9,708 bases of DNA, from the NCBI GenBank assembly GCA_964478455.1, contig CAYZJD010000161.1, positions 1 through 9,708 on the forward strand, read 5' to 3'. Below are positions 1 through 5,154 of this stretch, in pieces. A program made the translations under genes and the position numbers. The notes beneath the pieces are model-generated. The model saw nothing but the letters and a program-made list of their open reading frames with translations. It had not been told where the DNA came from and searched no databases. Within the stretch, counting starts at the first letter, position 1, and each line of letters begins with the position of its first letter. This DNA comes from CAYZJD01 sp964478455 (GTDB lineage Bacteria; Acidobacteriota; Terriglobia; Bryobacterales; Bryobacteraceae).

Positions 1-231
1 CGCCAGCCCGGACACCAATGCGAGCACCGTCAGAATCTTTCCCCATCGATCGATGTTTTCCAGCCGCTTGGCGAGGGCCACCTGCTGGGACGTTGCCGCG
101 CCGCTGTCGACATCACCCACGCGGAGCGAATCGTCCTCGTGTTCGGATATGAATCTGCGATAGATCGCAAGCACGACGACGATTGTAGCCAGGACGGCCC
201 ACGCAATCGCATACGGGAGCAGGTTTCTCAT
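1..231 (-). CDS. Membrane protein, N-terminal part only (runs off the left edge)
   Basis: This is the first 77 codons of a gene whose 3' end lies outside the window. The protein begins MRNLLPYAIAWAVLATIVVV, so residues about 4-23 form a hydrophobic segment that fits a transmembrane anchor. It is followed by a positively charged YRR, an acidic stretch (SEHEDDSLRVGDVD) and a short polar helix with KRLENIDRWGK. A second hydrophobic segment starts at about residue 67 (ILTVLALVSGLA) and is cut by the window edge. The ATG at 231-229 is preceded by AAAGGAG (247-241) with 9 nt spacing, a strong Shine-Dalgarno that fixes the start. It lies 89 nt downstream of the pseudo-receiver gene in the same direction, so it is probably the third gene of the same unit. 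I do not recognise the family and assign no function. The layout of two membrane segments around a soluble stretch is as far as the sequence goes. Confidence 0.72.
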   Translation of the reverse strand, partial: MRNLLPYAIAWAVLATIVVVLAIYRRFISEHEDDSLRVGDVDSGAATSQQVALAKRLENIDRWGKILTVLALVSGLA

Positions 232-320
232 TGGATGGGACTCCTTTCTTCGCTCAACCGGACAGCCTCACTCTCACTCTTGCCCGAGCCTCCCCGTACC
301 ACGAGCGGCCCGGCATCATT

Positions 321-785
321 CTACCGCTTGTCACCGGTCCTTGGGACCGCCGGCTGCTGCGTCTGCGGCGTCGCCGGCCCGTGCAGGGGCGGCGGCGCGC
401 TCGGGCCGCGTGATGCCGGTCCGCCCTGCTCTGCCGGCAACGTCGCCCCCCGGCGCGCGTCTTTCGCCAGCCGCAGCCCGGCGGCCATGATCGCCAGCAT
501 CGCGGTGTTCAGCGGATCCGTCTCGAAGACGAGCGAAACCACGCCGGCTTCCCATGCCCGCGCCAGATGGTCCTGCTCGTTCTTGGCAACCAGGACGATT
601 CGCTCCGGATGAGGCAGCGGCGTTGGCAGCCGCTCCAGCGAATTTCCGTCGAGCACCAGCACGCCGCCGAGGGCCGGATCCGGAGCCTCCGGGCACACAA
701 CATTCCAGCCGCCGCTTCTGAGAAGCATCTCCCGGAGCGCTGCCGCATACGACCGGTCAGCCAGCACTAGTTGAACCGTTTCCAT
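321..785 (-). CDS. Degenerate receiver-like (pseudo-receiver) protein with Pro-rich tail
   Basis: This 154-residue protein has a CheY-like rhythm over residues 3-107. The strand VQLVLAD leads into a helix, a second short strand is NVVC, GGVLVLD46 sits at the phosphoacceptor position, and ERIVLVAKN and SLVFETD are the fourth and fifth strands. D46 is kept. Only one acidic residue (D10) stands where receivers usually have two, the conserved Ser/Thr is Ala67, and the invariant Lys is replaced by Glu88. Phosphorylation of the usual kind is therefore unlikely, and the domain is probably a protein-protein module. Residues about 113-154 are a disordered Pro/Ala/Gly/Gln tail with no output domain. 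The ATG at 785-783 has GGAGCT (797-792) 6 nt upstream. The gene lies 38 nt after the cytochrome-like gene and reads in the same direction. The alternative that the fold only mimics a receiver cannot be excluded without a structure prediction. Confidence 0.75.
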   Translation of the reverse strand: METVQLVLADRSYAAALREMLLRSGGWNVVCPEAPDPALGGVLVLDGNSLERLPTPLPHPERIVLVAKNEQDHLARAWEAGVVSLVFETDPLNTAMLAIMAAGLRLAKDARRGATLPAEQGGPASRGPSAPPPLHGPATPQTQQPAVPRTGDKR

Positions 786-823
786 AGGGGCAGCTCCGCA
801 TCAGAGCCCCTGCCTCCGGAGCG

Positions 824-1045
824 CTACTTGCCGGCGGGCTTGATCTCGCATCCCTCCAGCGTCTTCTTCTTCTCGTAGCACTTGCCGGCATCGTTTAGTT
901 CTTTCGACTTCGCCGTGACGTGACATACGGCGCAGCCCTTCTTCTCCTTCTTCGTATACTCCGGCTTCCCAAAGGAAAGCGAGCTGCATACCAGGACACC
1001 GCCAAGCACGACTGAGGCGGGGATCGTCAGCTTCAAGAGCCGCAT
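824..1045 (-). CDS. Small secreted c-type cytochrome-like protein (single CxxCH)
   Basis: This 73-residue protein has an export signal: a basic start (MRLLK), a hydrophobic core at about 6-20, and a probable cleavage after SFG (residue 26, small residues at -3 and -1). The mature part is only about 47 residues, rich in Lys and Glu. It contains one C38-A-V-C41-H42 haem c attachment motif and two further cysteines, C56 and C66. The block around ELNDAGKCY resembles a small acidobacterial protein type I know from memory with a CxxCH and ELND.GK motif. No Met clearly serves as a sixth haem ligand, so the role (electron shuttle, redox sensor or cysteine-based metal binding) is open. The ATG at 1045-1043 follows GAGGAT (1056-1051) with 5 nt spacing. 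The sigma-54 type promoter at 1070-1086 would start transcription near 1059, which places this gene first in its unit. A longer overlapping frame (801-1289) was not chosen because it lacks the signal peptide and motif logic. Confidence 0.82.
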   Translation of the reverse strand: MRLLKLTIPASVVLGGVLVCSSLSFGKPEYTKKEKKGCAVCHVTAKSKELNDAGKCYEKKKTLEGCEIKPAGK

Positions 1046-1069
1046 TCAACATCCTCGAATACGCTACGA

Positions 1070-1086
1070 AGCAATCCTGTGGCCAA
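1070..1086 (-). promoter_or_regulatory. Sigma-54 (-24/-12) promoter for the cytochrome unit
   Basis: On the minus strand the sequence reads TTGGC, seven bases, then TTGCT. This matches all ten positions of the TTGGC-N7-TTGCW core and gives the required GG-N10-GC spacing (GG at 1084-1083, GC at 1072-1071). With C1071 as -12 the start site falls near 1059, leaving a 14-nt leader that contains the GAGGAT ribosome site of the cytochrome-like gene. A sigma-54-dependent activator is encoded divergently from the same intergenic region. The motif match and context are seen; promoter activity is inferred. Confidence 0.72.
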
Positions 1087-1100
1087 TCTCCCAGAGCCGA

Positions 1101-1113
1101 ATTCCGACGGAAT
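1101..1113. repeat. Perfect 6-bp inverted repeat, possible operator (ATTCCG-A-CGGAAT)
   Basis: ATTCCG and CGGAAT form a perfect dyad around one central base. It lies just upstream of the -24 element of the sigma-54 promoter, centred at about -48 from the predicted start. Activators of the NtrC type usually bind dyads farther upstream (about -80 to -150), so this could be a proximal activator site, a site for another regulator, or chance. I saw no second copy in the intergenic region. Confidence 0.35.
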
Positions 1114-1277
1114 GGAGATCCAAGGCGGCGCCACTCTGGGGCCAAAACCCCCATCGCCTTGTCCGCGCTGTGCCCGTACCCCCAAGGCCGGCGCTCTCCC
1201 GATGGAGTTGAGTGCAGGAGAACTGCTTGATGGATTTCCCAACAGCGTGGGGCCGCCCCGGAAGGCGGTGGGTGAAT

Positions 1278-1293
1278 TCGCGCAGTCACGCGA
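1278..1293. repeat. Inverted repeat TCGCG-N6-CGCGA over the -35 region of the activator gene
   Basis: Two perfect 5-bp arms flank CAGTCA. The dyad covers the place where a -35 element would be expected for the TATACT -10 box at 1302-1307, and no good -35 hexamer is present there. A regulator bound here could repress or, as an activator, replace the missing -35 contact. Short CG-rich arms occur by chance in high-GC DNA. Confidence 0.3.
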
Positions 1294-1298
1294 GAAGC

Positions 1299-1307
1299 TG
1301 CTATACT
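1299..1307 (+). promoter_or_regulatory. Extended -10 promoter of the sigma-54 activator gene
   Basis: TGCTATACT combines a TG extension with a -10 box matching five of six consensus bases. The -35 region is weak (for example TTCGCG at 1277-1282, 19-nt spacer), as is common for extended -10 promoters. The start site would be near 1314, giving a leader of about 26 nt to the ATG at 1340. Housekeeping (sigma-70 type) transcription of an enhancer-binding protein is the usual arrangement. Confidence 0.55.
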
Positions 1308-1339
1308 GGTGATCTGGCGCTTTCAAGCGTTCGCACTTC

Positions 1340-2680
1340 ATGTCCAAGCTGATCCCCGATTGGCAGAAGGCCGGTGTGCTGGAGGCTGTCTTCGATCAGC
1401 TTTCTGACGCCCTCATACTTTACGATCGCAGCTATCAGATCACCGGAGTCAACCAGGCGGCCGAGAAACTGCTTGGGATGACCGCCGAAGAGATCATCGG
1501 CCACGAGTGCCGCGAGGTGTTCCGCTGCGCGAGTTGCGAACCAGGCTGCGGCATGTTGATCGGCCTCGAGCAGGTGCCGGCCGTTTTTAACTCAACCGTG
1601 CGGCTGCAAACCGACAACGGGCGCGAGCGGCTGGCCGTGATCCGCACGCGACAGCTTTTCGATTCCGCTGGCGAGGTGGCCGGCGCCGTCATGACCATCC
1701 GCGACATCACCGAGGAGGCCGCTCCTCAGAAACGCGAGGTCATCGCCGAATCGCCGGGCATGAAGGACGTGATGTCCTTCGTCCGCCGCGTCGCCGCCAG
1801 CGAAGCCACCACGATTCTCCTCGAAGGCGAGAACGGAACCGGCAAGGATCTCATCGCCAAGACCCTCCACTACCAGAGCCTCCGCCAGGCCGAGCCGTTT
1901 ATCGCCATCAACTGCGCCGCCATCCCCGACACGCTGCTCGAAAGCGAGTTGTTCGGCTACGAAAAGGGCGCCTTCACCGACGCCCGCGCCCAGAAGCGCG
2001 GCATCTTCGAGCTGGCCGACCGCGGTACGCTCTTCCTCGACGAGATCGGCGAGATCCCGCTCATGCTCCAGGCCAAGTTGCTGCGCGTGCTCGAAGAGCA
2101 GAGCTTCCGGCGACTCGGGGGCCTGAAGGACATCAAGCTGGACCTGCGCGTCATCGCCGCCACGAACAAGAACCTCCGCGAGGCCGTCAAGGAAGGCGCT
2201 TTCCGGCAGGATCTTTACTTCCGCCTCAACGTCATTCACATCACCATCCCGGCTCTGCGGGAGCGGCCGGAGGACATCGTGCCGCTCGTGCGCTTCTTCG
2301 TCGAGCATTACAACGCGAAGTTCAAGCGCCACATCGAGGGGGTGACCCCGGAGGCCGAGCGCCTGCTCATGGTCCACGACTGGCCGGGCAACGTCCGCGA
2401 GTTGCGCAACGCCATCGAGCGGGCCATGATCCTCGAGGAGTCATCCCACATCACTCCCTCCAGCCTGCCCATCTCCATCAGCCAGTCTCCCGCCCGTCCC
2501 CCAGCCGCCCTCGCGCCAGTCACGATCCCCGACGACGGCCTGTCGCTTGAAGAGAATGAGAAGATGCTTCTCGCCCGCGCGCTCGAAAAGACCGGCGGCA
2601 ACCAGACCCAGGCCGCACGGCTGCTCCGCATCACCCGCGACACCCTCCGTTACAAAATGAAGAAGTTCGGCTTGCGGTAG
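1340..2680 (+). CDS. Sigma-54-dependent activator: PAS, AAA+, Fis-type HTH
   Basis: This 446-residue bacterial enhancer-binding protein remodels sigma-54 RNA polymerase by ATP hydrolysis. A PAS sensor spans about 12-125, from DQLSDALILYDR to IRDITEE. The AAA+ domain at about 135-370 has Walker A G163-ENGTGK169, Walker B LFLDE235, candidate arginine fingers R289 and R295 (FRQDLYFRL), and a sigma-54 contact loop reading GAFTDA (210-215) instead of the usual GAFTGA. A Pro/Ala-rich linker (about 381-398) leads to a Fis-type HTH (about 405-444, GGNQTQAARLLRITRDTLRYKM). The PAS domain holds C57, C63, C66 and C70, which could hold a metal or Fe-S centre or form disulphides. No receiver domain is present, so control is by direct sensing rather than phosphorylation. 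TGA at 1310-1312 closes the frame upstream. The ATG lacks a clear Shine-Dalgarno, so a downstream start is possible but would cut into the region before PAS. Likely targets are the sigma-54 promoters at 1070-1086 and perhaps 4411-4427. Confidence 0.95.
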   Translation: MSKLIPDWQKAGVLEAVFDQLSDALILYDRSYQITGVNQAAEKLLGMTAEEIIGHECREVFRCASCEPGCGMLIGLEQVPAVFNSTVRLQTDNGRERLAVIRTRQLFDSAGEVAGAVMTIRDITEEAAPQKREVIAESPGMKDVMSFVRRVAASEATTILLEGENGTGKDLIAKTLHYQSLRQAEPFIAINCAAIPDTLLESELFGYEKGAFTDARAQKRGIFELADRGTLFLDEIGEIPLMLQAKLLRVLEEQSFRRLGGLKDIKLDLRVIAATNKNLREAVKEGAFRQDLYFRLNVIHITIPALRERPEDIVPLVRFFVEHYNAKFKRHIEGVTPEAERLLMVHDWPGNVRELRNAIERAMILEESSHITPSSLPISISQSPARPPAALAPVTIPDDGLSLEENEKMLLARALEKTGGNQTQAARLLRITRDTLRYKMKKFGLR

Positions 2681-2685
2681 CTGTC

Positions 2686-4368
2686 TTACTTTGGCGCCTC
2701 CCCCTTCTTTTTGAAGAACGACTCAATTAGGCCCGTCGCCTTCTCCACCGCCTTTTGTTTCAGCATCCCGCCAATGTCGGGGTACACCTTCGGCGAACTG
2801 GTTGTCCCGCGCACTTTCACCGGAACGCGCAGCACGGGCTTCCCGCCGGCGCCGGGCTTGCCTCCCAACCGGCCCGCCAGTTCGCCGGTGATGTTCGCGG
2901 CGAGATTGAAATCCAGGCTGCCGTCAAAACCGAACCGGCCCTGTCCCGTCACGTCCGACACGGGGTTCTCAAACAGGATGTCCCGCACTACGCCCTGTCC
3001 CTTCCGGATCTCCACGTTGCTCTGAAGGCGGGTGAACCGCGTTTCGCCGCTCGCCGGGGCCTCAGCGGCCAGTAGCCGGTTCGCCGCCTTCTGGATCGTG
3101 GCCAGCAGATCGAACAGCGCCACGCGGCCTTCTTCCAGCCGCACTTCGCCGGCGCCCTCGAGCGAATCGCGGATCTCGGCCGCGTTCCTGCCCGCAAAGC
3201 GCAGCTCGTACCTAGGGATCTCGGCCCGTCCGGATACAGTCTGCTTGGTTGATCCAAACGCGGCCAGAAGCTCCTCGATCCGCACTCCGCTGATCGAGCC
3301 CTCGCTCGCGCCGCGCAGCCCCTTGCCGTCGTAGCGCACCGCGGCGCTGCCTTTCCAGGAGCCCTGCGCGAGCCGCAAGGAAGCACCCTCCGTGGCGAGG
3401 CGGATCTCCGGCCTGGCCAGCGGGTAATCGACTTCCGCCGCCAGCGGTGCTTGTCCCGAGACGGCAAGCCGGCTCCTGGCATCCTTGCCGATTGCGAGGT
3501 CCGCCAGCGTCAGGCTTCCCGTTCCCGTCACCTCTCCCATCAGGTCTCCTCGCATGGCCGTCTTCAGTGTCAGCAGCGCCGCATCGCCCGGCTCCCCAAG
3601 CAGGACGCCGAAGTACTCGGCGCGGACAGCGGCCGGGATCTCCGCGGGCGCCAGCATCAGCGCCAGATCTCCCTCCGCCGGCGCCGACTCCGGCCGGAAC
3701 GGCCCGGCCCTTCCCCGAAACTCGAACCGCGACAACTTCCCGTCAAACGGCCGCGCGGCCAGCAGGATGCGGCACGCCCGCGACGCGGAGAAATCGCTCA
3801 GCTCGAGGTCGATGTTCCGCACGGTCAGCGCAGGCTGCCTTCCGCCCGCCTCCACGTACCGAATGCTGCCGGAGGTCAACCGCAGTCTGTCCACGACCAG
3901 ATCTCTCTTCGCGGCGCCCGCTCCGCCCGAACCGCCGGCACCCCCGGCCCGCTGCTCCAGCGCGGCAAGCAACGCCGCGAAGTTCGTGCGCCCGCCGCGG
4001 TCTCGCTCGATCATCAGCTCCGGCCGGTCAATTTCGAGCGCCCGCACCTCCACCCGCCGCGTGACCAGCGCAGGCAAACGGATCTGAAGCGAGACCACGC
4101 CCGCGCGCAGCAGGTTCGGAGAGGAGAAACCTTGCGGGTTGCCGATCTCAAGATCCCTGATCTCGATCGCCGGCCGCAATCGAAACCATTGGGAGAGCGA
4201 AAACCCGCCGCCCGAAGCCGAGATTCTCACCGGAACGCGAGACTCCGCCCGGGCAAGCAAGACTCGCATGCGTCCCTCCGACAGCAGAGCCTTCGCGGCA
4301 AGGCCCAGGCCGAGCATGAGCACGAACCAGGCCGCAATGGCCAACAGAATCCACTTCAGAAGCCTCAT
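2686..4368 (-). CDS. AsmA-like envelope protein
   Basis: From the chosen start the protein has 560 residues. A single N-terminal membrane anchor (about 5-29, WILLAIAAWFVLMLGLGLAA) is followed by a long beta-rich region with repeated two-strand units, a Gly/Ala-rich linker at about 140-152, and a C-terminal AsmA_2-type block. That block contains LEGAGEVRLEEGRVALFDLL, then TRFTRLQSNVEIRKGQGVV and DVTGQGRFGFDGSLDF. AsmA proteins belong to the repeating beta-groove (RBG) group anchored in the inner membrane, which is linked to lipid movement across the periplasm and outer-membrane homeostasis. The substrate cannot be read here. The frame stays open to an ATG at 4476, but MRLLKWILL at 4368 gives the normal anchor, and GGGG lies 6 nt before it. 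ATG 4386 has a similar context and is the main alternative. The gene ends 5 nt from the convergent activator gene and follows the response regulator by 128 nt. Confidence 0.88.
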   Translation of the reverse strand: MRLLKWILLAIAAWFVLMLGLGLAAKALLSEGRMRVLLARAESRVPVRISASGGGFSLSQWFRLRPAIEIRDLEIGNPQGFSSPNLLRAGVVSLQIRLPALVTRRVEVRALEIDRPELMIERDRGGRTNFAALLAALEQRAGGAGGSGGAGAAKRDLVVDRLRLTSGSIRYVEAGGRQPALTVRNIDLELSDFSASRACRILLAARPFDGKLSRFEFRGRAGPFRPESAPAEGDLALMLAPAEIPAAVRAEYFGVLLGEPGDAALLTLKTAMRGDLMGEVTGTGSLTLADLAIGKDARSRLAVSGQAPLAAEVDYPLARPEIRLATEGASLRLAQGSWKGSAAVRYDGKGLRGASEGSISGVRIEELLAAFGSTKQTVSGRAEIPRYELRFAGRNAAEIRDSLEGAGEVRLEEGRVALFDLLATIQKAANRLLAAEAPASGETRFTRLQSNVEIRKGQGVVRDILFENPVSDVTGQGRFGFDGSLDFNLAANITGELAGRLGGKPGAGGKPVLRVPVKVRGTTSSPKVYPDIGGMLKQKAVEKATGLIESFFKKKGEAPK

Positions 4369-4410
4369 AAGAACCCCGTCACGCATAAGACGCCCCGCGT
4401 GCATACTGCG

Positions 4411-4427
4411 AGCACCGCAACGGCCAG
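4411..4427 (-). promoter_or_regulatory. Possible sigma-54 promoter before the AsmA-like gene
   Basis: The minus strand reads CTGGC, seven bases, GTGCT. The GG-N10-GC spacing is correct (GG 4425-4424, GC 4413-4412), and the only departure from YTGGC-N7-TTGCW is G for T at the first base of the -12 element. The start would be near 4400, 32 nt before the chosen ATG. It lies in the 128-nt gap after the response regulator gene. Such matches arise by chance in GC-rich DNA, so this is weaker than the site at 1070-1086. Confidence 0.33.
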
Positions 4428-4484
4428 GAACGCCCAAGGATGTGAAGCCTCCGCCTTGCGCGGCGTACCCGCCCATGCTGCGCG

Positions 4485-4496
4485 TCCGCGCGCGGA
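4485..4496. repeat. 12-bp perfect palindrome after the response regulator stop
   Basis: TCCGCGCGCGGA is self-complementary and starts directly after the TGA of the regulator gene. With a four-base loop only four pairs can form and no T-run follows, so it is not a convincing intrinsic terminator. It could be a protein site or a chance CG-rich palindrome. Confidence 0.25.
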
Positions 4497-5141
4497 TCAG
4501 GCATACTTGCGCACGATTTCACGCAGGCGGCTCAGTTCGCTCAGGGACTCATCCAGCCGCCGCGTCAAGTCCTCCACTGAGGTGGAAGTTTTCAAGTGCG
4601 CCAGCGCCTCCTGCCGGACCACCGCCAAGTTGTCCGCGACCGCGGTGATGCGTGCGCCGATTTCCTGTATCAGTTCCGCCACGAGCTGCCCTTTGCTGGC
4701 CAGCTTTTCCTGCTGGCTCAATTCAGTCTTCGCTTCTCTCAGCGCCCTGTTCTGCTCCTCCAGACTGCTCTCCAATTCCACGATGCGCTCCCCCGCCCGC
4801 ACCCTCACACGGAGCTCATCACGGTCGAATGGCTTGGTGACAAAATCATCGGCCCCGACTTCCATGCCCTGAACGATGTCCTCTTTCTGCGATTTCGACG
4901 TCAGCAGGATCATGTAGACATACCCGGCTCGCCGGCAGGAGCGGATCCTGGAGATCAGCTCAAGTCCATCCATTTCCGGCATGATCCAGTCGCTGATCAC
5001 CATCCCAAACGTACCGCCCTCGAAGAGGCGCCAGGCTTCCGCGCCGTTCTGCGCCGCGGTCACATCGTGCCCCCACCTCTGAAGGTAGCTCTGAAGCAGG
5101 CGCCTGGTGACCGAATCGTCTTCAGCGATTAGTACCTTCAA
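4497..5141 (-). CDS. Response regulator: REC, coiled coil, HisKA-like segment without His
   Basis: This 214-residue protein starts with a complete receiver (1-120): acidic pair E7/D8/D9, phosphoacceptor D51 in VISDWIMPEMDG, T81 and K103 (FVTKPF). A coiled coil (about 118-145, ELESSLEEQNRALREAKTEL) leads to EKLASKGQLVAELIQEIGAR. That stretch aligns with the HisKA H-box pattern KLAS.GQLAAG.AHEINNP, but Gln159 replaces the phosphorylated His and the NNP is lost. No ATPase domain follows and no DNA-binding or enzymatic output is visible. The C-terminal part therefore looks like a four-helix-bundle dimerisation remnant that could pair with, titrate or bridge a kinase. The start is TTG (5141-5139), supported by AAGGAGG at 5154-5148 and by LIAEDD beginning at once. 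It lies 12 nt after corA and downstream of the hybrid kinase, whose HPt is the obvious phosphodonor. Confidence 0.92.
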   Translation of the reverse strand: MKVLIAEDDSVTRRLLQSYLQRWGHDVTAAQNGAEAWRLFEGGTFGMVISDWIMPEMDGLELISRIRSCRRAGYVYMILLTSKSQKEDIVQGMEVGADDFVTKPFDRDELRVRVRAGERIVELESSLEEQNRALREAKTELSQQEKLASKGQLVAELIQEIGARITAVADNLAVVRQEALAHLKTSTSVEDLTRRLDESLSELSRLREIVRKYA

Positions 5142-5147
5142 CTTCTT

Positions 5148-5154
5148 CCTCCTT
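5148..5154 (-). promoter_or_regulatory. Strong Shine-Dalgarno that supports a TTG start
   Basis: AAGGAGG lies 6 nt before TTG at 5141 and shares one base with the corA stop codon TGA (5156-5154). This near-perfect site explains use of the weak TTG codon and suggests translational coupling between corA and the response regulator gene. Confidence 0.75.

Noticed and set aside
30..212. 60-codon minus-strand frame within the left partial gene
   Set aside because: The frame from ATG 231 stays open to the edge, has a strong Shine-Dalgarno and encodes a clear membrane segment; this one is a shifted reading of it.
139..612. 157-codon plus-strand frame opposite the left-hand small genes
   Set aside because: It lies opposite two minus-strand genes with better starts and protein logic; the encoded text is Ser/Ala/Arg-rich without domains.
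1138..1152. GGGG-CCAAAA-CCCC dyad as an enhancer site for the activator
   Set aside because: It lies near -86, in the usual range, but homopolymer G/C arms are weak evidence in this base composition, and no second copy was seen.
801..1289. 162-codon minus-strand frame overlapping the cytochrome-like gene
   Set aside because: The 824-1045 frame has a signal peptide, CxxCH motif, ribosome site and fitting promoter; this one has none of them.
1079..1312. 77-codon plus-strand frame with a CPRC motif in the divergent intergenic region
   Set aside because: It has no convincing ribosome site, overlaps the sigma-54 promoter and the activator's -10 box, and shows no family pattern.
1316..1328. TGG...GC sequence upstream of the activator ATG as a sigma-54 site
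   Set aside because: The GG to GC spacing is 9 instead of 10 and the start site would fall at or beyond the ATG at 1340.
1592..2377. 261-codon minus-strand frame opposite the sigma-54 activator
   Set aside because: It mirrors the codon bias of the activator gene (Glu/Asp/Ala/Leu-rich), has no recognisable domain, and is fully inside a certain gene.
2704..2716. CTTC-TTTTT-GAAG hairpin near the convergent gene ends as a terminator
   Set aside because: Only four weak pairs, no following T-run in either direction, and it lies inside the AsmA-like coding sequence.
3451..4872. 473-codon open frame on the plus strand opposite the AsmA-like and response regulator genes
   Set aside because: Its protein is Arg/Pro/Ser/Gln-rich low-complexity text without any domain, and it crosses two well-supported genes and their gap. 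Long antisense frames are expected in high-GC DNA.
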